Source of the DNA: Kutzneria chonburiensis
Lineage (GTDB): Bacteria > Actinomycetota > Actinomycetes > Mycobacteriales > Pseudonocardiaceae
Reading direction: 5' to 3'
Assembly: GCF_028622115.1 (NCBI RefSeq)
Contig: NZ_CP097263.1
Span: 1,054,001 to 1,118,000, forward strand
DNA length: 64,000 nt
Part shown: positions 59,128 to 64,000 of the stretch, one piece after another
Layout: each line of letters opens with the position of its first letter
How positions within the stretch are numbered: the stretch's first letter is position 1
Translations under genes and position numbers: made by a program
Notes under the pieces: model-generated
What the model was told of the DNA's origin: nothing
Databases searched by the model: none
The model's input: only the letters and a program-made list of their open reading frames with translations

Positions 59128-60053
59128 GCGTCGGCGTCCCGGAACGCACGCACCAGGTACGTGAGGATGACCCCGAAGGCCAGCACGAAGATCACCACGG
59201 CCAGCGCGGACGCGTAGCCGAGCCGCAGCGACTGGAAAGCGGTGGAGTACATGTAGGTGCTCAGCAGTTCCGATGAGTGGTAGGGGCCGCCGCGGGTCAG
59301 CGCCCACACGACGTCGAACGAGCGCAGCGAGTCGATGATGATCACCGACAGCACCACCGAGTTGACGCTGCTCAGCTGGGGCAGGGTGATCTTGGTGAAC
59401 TGTTGCCACTTCGAAGCGCCGTCCACGGTGGCCGCCTCGTACAGGGTCGGGTCGATGCCCTTGAGACCGGCCAGGTACAGCACCATGATGTAGCCGATCT
59501 GCCGCCACAGCGCCGGCACGATCACCGCGTACAGCGCGGTGTTGGCGTCGGACAGCCACGAGTGCTGCCAGCTGTCGAGGCCGATCGCGCCCAGCACGGT
59601 GTTGACCAGGCCGTTGGGCTGGTAGATGGCCTGCCAGATCAACGCCGTGGCGACCAGGGAGAACACCACCGGGGTGAACAGCGCGGCCCGGTAGAAGCCG
59701 ACGCCGCGCCGGTCCTTGAGCAGCAGCATGGCCATCGCCAGGCCGCCGACCGCGGATAGGCCGCCGAACAGCACCAGCCACAGCACCGTGTCCAGGAACG
59801 CCTTGCCGAACGTGGGATCGCTGAACAGCTCGGCGTAGTTGCCGAAGCCGACCAGCGTCGCCGCCGAGACGCCGTCCCAGCTGGTGAAGGACAGGTACAC
59901 GCCCTGGAGCGCGGGCCAGAACACCCACAGCGTCTCGACGAGCAGCGGCACCAGCACGAAGGCCAGCAGCGTCGGCGAGAGGGTGCGGCGCTTGCGGCGC
60001 GGCCCCGCCGGTGAGGGCGGGGCTGCGGCCGGTGCCGTCAGTGTTGCGGTCAT
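59124..60053 (-). CDS. Carbohydrate ABC transporter permease (MalF type)
   Basis: The 309-residue permease has a proline/alanine-rich cytoplasmic N-terminus (MTATLTAPAAAPPSPAGPRR) and six helices. The EAA loop is LYEAATVDGASKWQQFTKIT followed by LPQLSSVN. It is the first of two permeases and follows the binding-protein gene after one base. Together they import a sugar across the membrane; alpha-galactosides are likely from the GH36 neighbour. Confidence 0.93.
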   Translation of the reverse strand: MTATLTAPAAAPPSPAGPRRKRRTLSPTLLAFVLVPLLVETLWVFWPALQGVYLSFTSWDGVSAATLVGFGNYAELFSDPTFGKAFLDTVLWLVLFGGLSAVGGLAMAMLLLKDRRGVGFYRAALFTPVVFSLVATALIWQAIYQPNGLVNTVLGAIGLDSWQHSWLSDANTALYAVIVPALWRQIGYIMVLYLAGLKGIDPTLYEAATVDGASKWQQFTKITLPQLSSVNSVVLSVIIIDSLRSFDVVWALTRGGPYHSSELLSTYMYSTAFQSLRLGYASALAVVIFVLAFGVILTYLVRAFRDADA

Positions 60054-60054
60054 C

Positions 60055-61338
60055 TCAGGAGGTCCAGACCTTCTTCGCGGCGCTCTGCCAGTCGGTGAGG
60101 ATGGAGTCGATCTGTTCCGGGTGCTGGATGAACTTGATCAGCGCCGCGTCGGCCGTCGGTTGCAGGGCGTCGCTGGAGTCGCGGTTGAAGAACTGGGTCA
60201 GGTCGGCCGCCTTGTTCAGCATCTCCTTGCCCTTGGTGATCAAGGGGGTGCCGGAGTCCTTGGCGGTGGAGTTGGCCGGCAGCGAGCTGCCGGCCGAGGA
60301 CTTCAGGTACGCCTCCTGGGCCTCGACCGTGGTGAGGTACTTGAGGAACTCGAGGGTCTGCGGCTTGCGCTGGGTGTGCGCGCTGGCGTAGAAGCCGTCG
60401 GTCGGGGCCTCCTCGACCAGCGGCATGTTCGGGTCGACGATCGGGAACCGGAAGAAGTCGATGTCGTCGACGTCCTCTTTGGGCGTGGTGTCGAGCAGGA
60501 AGGTGCCGATCAGCATCATGCCGGTGCGGCCCTGCAGCAGGTTGGTCGTCGCGTCCTGGAAGGACAGTGCGGTGCCCTTGGGGTCGAAGTAGGGCAGCGC
60601 CGTCTTCCACTGGTCGAACACCTTGTGCACCTGCGGGTCGGCGAAGCTGTGCTTGCCGGCCAGCAGCTCGCGGTGGTAGTTCGCGCCGTTGATGCGGACG
60701 TTGAGGTAGTCGAACCAGCCCGAGGCCACCCACGGCGTCGAGTTGTCCGCGCCGAGGCCGATCGGGGTCACGCCCTTCGACTTGATCGTCTCGCAGACCT
60801 GGAGGAACTCGGCCCAGGTGGTCGGCGCGGTCACGCCCCACTTGGCGAAGTTGGACTTCCGGTAGAACATGCCCCAGAAGTAGTAGCTGGCCGGGATGAA
60901 GATCTGCTTGCCGCTGTCGGTGCTGAGCTGCTTGAGCGCGTCGCTGTAGCCGGCAAGGCCGTTCCAGACCTCGCTCACGTCGAGCAGCAGGTTCTTGCCG
61001 GCGTACGAGCGGGCCACCGAGCCGGCGTACCAGGTGAGCACGTCCGGCGGGTTGGCCGAGGTCAGGTACGTGGGCAGCTGGGTGCGGAAGGTCTCGGACG
61101 CGACCGTGTTCAGGCTGGCCTGGGTCCCGCCCTTCTTGTTGAAGCTGTCGACCAGGGCCTGCATGGCGGCCTTGGCCGAGGGCGCGGAGAGGTTGGACTG
61201 CAAAGTCACCGGGCCGGAGGCCGACCCGCCGGCGGCCTGGCTGCCGGTCGAGGTCACGCAGCCGCCGAGGGCGGTGGCCGCGCCTACGGCGCCGAGTCCG
61301 GCGAGAAAACCGCGCCTGGAGAAGCCCGTGGTGGTCAT
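60055..61338 (-). CDS. Sugar ABC transporter substrate-binding lipoprotein
   Basis: This 427-residue extracellular solute-binding protein family 1 member has a twin-arginine signal (TTTGFSRRGFLAGLGAVGAA) running into a lipobox LGGC, so it is probably exported folded by Tat and lipid-anchored. The body shows SAPSAKAAMQALVDSFNKKG, NPPDVLTWYAGSVARSYAGK and WGVTAPTTWAEFLQVCETIK, typical of sugar binders. ATG at 61338 has AGGGGT five bases upstream; an earlier in-frame GTG would overlap the promoter. It is the first gene of the five-gene importer/GH36 operon. Confidence 0.93.
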   Translation of the reverse strand: MTTTGFSRRGFLAGLGAVGAATALGGCVTSTGSQAAGGSASGPVTLQSNLSAPSAKAAMQALVDSFNKKGGTQASLNTVASETFRTQLPTYLTSANPPDVLTWYAGSVARSYAGKNLLLDVSEVWNGLAGYSDALKQLSTDSGKQIFIPASYYFWGMFYRKSNFAKWGVTAPTTWAEFLQVCETIKSKGVTPIGLGADNSTPWVASGWFDYLNVRINGANYHRELLAGKHSFADPQVHKVFDQWKTALPYFDPKGTALSFQDATTNLLQGRTGMMLIGTFLLDTTPKEDVDDIDFFRFPIVDPNMPLVEEAPTDGFYASAHTQRKPQTLEFLKYLTTVEAQEAYLKSSAGSSLPANSTAKDSGTPLITKGKEMLNKAADLTQFFNRDSSDALQPTADAALIKFIQHPEQIDSILTDWQSAAKKVWTS

Positions 61339-61378
61339 CGGCGACCCCTGTCGTTCACGTGGGTGGGAAGTGACAGTG

Positions 61379-61451
61379 AGGTTGCAACCGCGAGGCGGCG
61401 GTGTCAAGATATATTACTAAATTAGTATCTGCGGTGGCTGAGCGATACTGT
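61379..61451. promoter_or_regulatory. Divergent promoters with a shared 13-bp operator
   Basis: TACTAA-A-TTAGTA (61415-61427) lies in a strikingly AT-rich stretch. On the minus strand TTGACA (61407-61402) and CAACCT (61384-61379), 17 bases apart, serve the importer operon. On the plus strand TTAGTA (61422-61427) and TACTGT (61446-61451), 18 apart, serve the regulator. The palindrome overlaps the regulator -35 and sits just upstream of the importer -35. Confidence 0.65.
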
Positions 61452-61464
61452 AGACCCTCGGTGT

Positions 61465-62181
61465 GTGACGGGTGGAGGGGTGTTGAGCGGGTACCAGCTC
61501 AGGGGAGTGCACGGGCAGACCGTGGAGGCGCTCGCGCTGCGCATCCTGTCCGGCGAGATTCCGGAGGGCGCGACGCTGGACCTGCTCGCGCTGCGCGAGG
61601 AGCTGGACGTCAGCCTCACCGCGCTCCGTGAGGCGCTGAAGGTGTTGTCCGCCAAGGGAATCATCGACGCCCGGCAGAAGCGCGGCACCTTCGTGCGGCC
61701 GCGCAGCAGCTGGAACATGCTCGACGGCGACGTGCTGCGCTGGCGCTCGGCCGGGCCGCCCGACCCCGACCTGCTCGAGCACCTGGCCGAGGTCCGGTCC
61801 ATCGTGGAGCCGGCCGCGGCCAAGCTCGCCGCCCAGCGGGCCACCGACGAGGACCTGGCCGAACTGGACGACGCGCTGACCCGGATGAGCGAGGCCGCCG
61901 GCAACCCCGGCAAGCTCGTCGACGCCGACCTCGATTTCCACCGGGCGCTGCTCGGCGCCACCCACAACCAGCTCGTCGTGCAGATGGAGCGGGTCATCGC
62001 CAGCGGCCTGGCCATGCGGGACCAGGTCGTGCACAACGCCGACCCGGCCGACGATCCCGTGCCCAGCCACCGCGAGGTGCTGGACGCCATCCGCTCGCGG
62101 GACGCCGAGGCCGCCGAGCAGGCCATGCGGGCCCTGGTCGACAAGGCCAGCGAGGACCTGCGTCGCATCTCCGGGCAGTGA
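61465..62181 (+). CDS. GntR family regulator with FCD domain (FadR/DgoR type)
   Basis: The protein has about 238 residues. The winged helix is HGQTVEALALRILSGEIPEG, LALREELDVSLTALREALKV, LSAKGIIDARQKRGTFV. The FCD effector domain follows, with metal ligands likely in DADLDFHRALLGATHNQL (Asp and His) and PSHREVLDAIRSRD (His). This subfamily responds to sugar acids; DgoR, for example, senses galactonate. GTG 61465 is used; TTG 61483, just after GGAGGGG, is an alternative. It diverges from the galactoside operon and has a palindrome in the shared promoter. Confidence 0.9.
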   Translation: MTGGGVLSGYQLRGVHGQTVEALALRILSGEIPEGATLDLLALREELDVSLTALREALKVLSAKGIIDARQKRGTFVRPRSSWNMLDGDVLRWRSAGPPDPDLLEHLAEVRSIVEPAAAKLAAQRATDEDLAELDDALTRMSEAAGNPGKLVDADLDFHRALLGATHNQLVVQMERVIASGLAMRDQVVHNADPADDPVPSHREVLDAIRSRDAEAAEQAMRALVDKASEDLRRISGQ

Positions 62182-62229
62182 TCGGCTGACTGGCGCGGAT
62201 CCGCGAGCCCGCGCTGGCACGATCGGTTC

Positions 62230-63162
62230 ATGACCGACGTTTCCGCGCAGGCCGCGCAGGTGCTGCGCACCTTGGCCCTCGACGAGGACCTGAAGTGGCG
62301 GATCCCCGCCGATCCCGTGCTCGGCCCGCTGGCCCGGCGGATCGCCCGTCGCTACGTGGCCGGCGACAGCCTGGCCGACGCGTTGCCGCGGGCCGCCGAG
62401 ATCCAGGCGGCCGGGCACCGGGTGAACGTCGAGTACATGGGCGAGAGCTGCCGCGACGCCGCTCGCGCGGTCGAGGAGACGCAGGTTTTCCTCGACGCGG
62501 CCAAGGAACTGCCGGCCGGCTGTTCGCTCTCCCTCGACCTGTCGCACATCGGGCTGGCTATCGACGCGGATCTGGCTTTGCGCAACGCCATCGCCATCGC
62601 CGAGGCCACCGCCGACACCGGCCGGGAGATGGTGATCTCGGCCGAGGGCTCCGACCGGACCGATGCCGTCCTGGCCCTGCACGGTCGCCTCTGCGAGCGC
62701 TTCGAGCACGTCGGCGTCACCGTGCAGGCCCGGCTGCACCGGACCGTCCAGGACCTGCCCCGCCTGCTCGACCGCCCCGGCCGGATCCGCCTCGTCAAGG
62801 GCGCTTTCCTGGAGCCCACCGACGTCGCCTGGCCCCGCGAGGCCCCCGAGTTGGCCGAGGCCTACCTGCGCTACGCCGATCAGCTCGACGGGCACCTCTG
62901 CTCGTACGCCACCCACGACTGGGACCTCATCCGCGCGATCGCCCAGGACCGCACGCCCCGCCCTGACGCCCCGTGGGAGTTCGAGACCCTGCTCGGCCTC
63001 GGCCCCGACCGCCTCGCCGAGATGGCCGCGCTGGGCCATCCCACGCGCGAGTACATCGTGTTCGGCACCGAGTGGTGGCTCTACGTCTGCAACCGCATCG
63101 CCGAGGACCCCCAGCGCCTCCTCCAGGCGGTGGTCGACGCCGCTACGCCGACGCCAGCTTGA
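62230..63162 (+). CDS. Proline dehydrogenase family protein
   Basis: This 310-residue TIM-barrel flavoprotein is of the PutA/PRODH family. Text such as VNVEYMGESCRDAARAVEET, LSLDLSHIGLAIDADLALRN, VTVQARLHRTVQDLPRLLDR, RIRLVKGAFLEPTDVAWPRE and the C-terminal ATHDWDLIRAIAQD with FGTEWWLYVCNRI fits the family. The typical enzyme oxidises proline to pyrroline-5-carboxylate with FAD. ATG at 62230 follows CACGAT by six bases. It lies after the regulator, but its link to sugar use is unclear. It overlaps the aldolase gene on the other strand by 20 bases. Confidence 0.85.
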   Translation: MTDVSAQAAQVLRTLALDEDLKWRIPADPVLGPLARRIARRYVAGDSLADALPRAAEIQAAGHRVNVEYMGESCRDAARAVEETQVFLDAAKELPAGCSLSLDLSHIGLAIDADLALRNAIAIAEATADTGREMVISAEGSDRTDAVLALHGRLCERFEHVGVTVQARLHRTVQDLPRLLDRPGRIRLVKGAFLEPTDVAWPREAPELAEAYLRYADQLDGHLCSYATHDWDLIRAIAQDRTPRPDAPWEFETLLGLGPDRLAEMAALGHPTREYIVFGTEWWLYVCNRIAEDPQRLLQAVVDAATPTPA

Positions 63163-63757
63163 CGAAGCGGGCGGCGCGGTCGGCCAACGCGGACAGGTCG
63201 CCGCCCGCAGCGGCGTCGCCGACCAGCGGGGAGCCGACGCCGACGGCGATGGCGCCGGCGGCGAGGTAGGACTCGGCCTCGGCGACGCCGACGCCGCCGA
63301 CCGGTACGAACGGAACGTTCGGAAACGGTTGGCGCAGGGCGGAAAGGTAGGCGGGACCGCCGAGGGAGGCGGGGAAGAGCTTGACGGCCTCGGCGCCGAC
63401 GGAGACGGCGGATTCGACCTCGGTGGGGGTGAGGGCGCCGGCCAGGATGGGCAGGCCGGCGGCGACGCAGGCGGTGACCGAGGCGGTGAGGGCGGGGCTG
63501 ACGGCGAACGTCGCGCCGGCGGTGATGGCGGCGGAGGCGTCGTCGGCGGACCGCACGGTGCCGGCGCCGAGCCAACAGCCTTCGGGGACCTGGATGGAGG
63601 AGATGGCTTCCAGCGCACCAGGGCCGGTCAGCGAAACCTCGACCAGCCGAACGCCGGACTCGAACAACACCCGCACGGCGTCCCGGGTGTGGCCGACGCC
63701 GTCGCCCCGGACGATGCCGACCAACCGGCTCGACCGCAGGACTTCCCCAAAGGTCAC
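63143..63757 (-). CDS. eda: 2-keto-3-deoxy-phosphogluconate/galactonate aldolase
   Basis: This 204-residue class I aldolase cleaves KDPG or KDPGal to pyruvate and glyceraldehyde 3-phosphate. Visible are VEVSLTGPGALEAISSI (catalytic Glu region), LGAGTVRSADDASAAITAGA, and the Schiff-base Lys in GAEAVKLFPASLGGPAYL followed by VPVGGV. GTG at 63757 overlaps the TGA of the galactonate dehydratase gene; GTG 63760 is also possible. The order dehydratase then aldolase implies the galactonate (De Ley-Doudoroff) branch, so KDPGal is the likely substrate. Confidence 0.9.
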   Translation of the reverse strand: MTFGEVLRSSRLVGIVRGDGVGHTRDAVRVLFESGVRLVEVSLTGPGALEAISSIQVPEGCWLGAGTVRSADDASAAITAGATFAVSPALTASVTACVAAGLPILAGALTPTEVESAVSVGAEAVKLFPASLGGPAYLSALRQPFPNVPFVPVGGVGVAEAESYLAAGAIAVGVGSPLVGDAAAGGDLSALADRAARFVKLASA

Positions 63758-64000
63758 CACTCCGCGAGACTCCCGTCCTCGTGCCGCCACAGCGGCGACC
63801 GCCACGCGTGGCCGATCTCGGCGGCCCGGCGCACGGCGTCCTCGTCGATCTCGATACCCAGCCCGGCGCCGGTCGGCCGGGCCATCTGCCCGTCCACGAA
63901 GGCGAACGGGGCGGTGTCCAGAAGATACCCGGTCAGCTCGCTGCCGGCGTTGTAGTGCAGGTTCAGACTCTGTTCCTGGATCAGGAAGTTGGGCGTGGCG
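63754..64000 (-). CDS. dgoD: Galactonate dehydratase, C-terminal part
   Basis: The last 81 codons of a mandelate racemase/enolase-superfamily enzyme are present; the rest lies beyond the window end. The text ATPNFLIQEQSLNLHYNAGS, FVDGQMARPTGAGLGIEIDE, EIGHAWRSPLWRHEDGSLAE and final W is typical of D-galactonate dehydratase, which makes 2-keto-3-deoxy-galactonate. QEQSL carries the conserved active-site Glu region. Its TGA overlaps the aldolase start. The catalytic Lys/His and metal-ligand residues are outside the window. Confidence 0.85.
   Translation of the reverse strand, partial: ATPNFLIQEQSLNLHYNAGSELTGYLLDTAPFAFVDGQMARPTGAGLGIEIDEDAVRRAAEIGHAWRSPLWRHEDGSLAEW

Noticed and set aside
62230-63162. 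Treating the proline dehydrogenase gene as part of the galactonate pathway
   Set aside because: The sequence fits the PRODH family; proximity alone does not link it to sugar acid breakdown.

Overview
The window is high-GC actinobacterial DNA with dense gene packing, frequent GTG/TTG starts and stop/start overlaps of the ATGA or GTGA type. Many starts sit 6-7 bases after a TAnnnT hexamer, as expected for leaderless mRNAs. The gene order ctaA ... ABC permease - ABC ATPase - mptB | sufR-sufB-sufD-Rieske-sufC-sufS-sufU-sufT resembles mycobacteria. Together with DUF397, DUF885, GH92 and the many secreted proteases it suggests a Pseudonocardiales-type soil actinomycete. The genus is an inference and is not shown by the sequence.

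Layout. 1-6.3 kb: the end of gcvP, a cupin, a small DUF6295-like protein, a dienelactone hydrolase, an Sfp-type phosphopantetheinyl transferase, an ABC exporter with its PadR regulator, and a secreted ricin-type lectin. 6.3-12.3 kb: two tandem GT87 glycosyltransferases diverging from a secreted GH92 alpha-mannosidase. 12.4-24.2 kb: housekeeping and accessory genes (DUF397, a secreted protein, a ParB-like protein, quinone reductase, DUF885 peptidase-like protein, alpha/beta hydrolase, DUF1648 membrane protein with GntR regulator, GNAT, two phosphotransferases, an MFS exporter). Between the phosphotransferases lie two tandem 107-residue secreted paralogues and a methyltransferase fragment. 24.2-26.5 kb: a GbsR/MarR regulator and a TetR regulator with a Tet(X)-like FAD monooxygenase. 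26.5-35.3 kb: ctaA, two S53 (sedolisin-family) peptidases, and a four-gene operon mptB-ABC ATPase-ABC permease-murJ.

35.5-42.3 kb is the complete SUF iron-sulfur cluster operon under sufR, closed by a strong hairpin. 42.3-49.9 kb: an SRPBCC protein, a broken methyltransferase beside a palindromic element, a secreted protein, a stand-alone AICAR formyltransferase, DinB, a YbdK/EgtA-type ligase, an EAL-CBS-GGDEF protein and a lone lycopene cyclase. 50-55.5 kb: dgt with an apparent C-terminal frameshift, a large secreted subtilase-fold protease whose catalytic His position is Glu, and an alpha/beta hydrolase. 55.4-64 kb: a galactoside utilisation region with an importer (binding protein plus two permeases), GH36 alpha-galactosidase and a companion protein. 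An FCD-type GntR regulator diverges from it. Downstream are a proline dehydrogenase-family gene, a KDPG/KDPGal aldolase and the end of a galactonate dehydratase.

The most unusual non-coding signal is a family of near-identical 25-26 bp-arm palindromes at 714, 13399 and 30130, with a related one at 16828, placed after genes. Other notable signals are a 34-bp perfect palindrome before the subtilase, 30-bp tandem repeats between mptB and sufR, and a 23-bp divergent intergenic region with overlapping -10 boxes between the lycopene cyclase and dgt. I saw no tRNA, rRNA, CRISPR array, complete insertion sequence or phage module.
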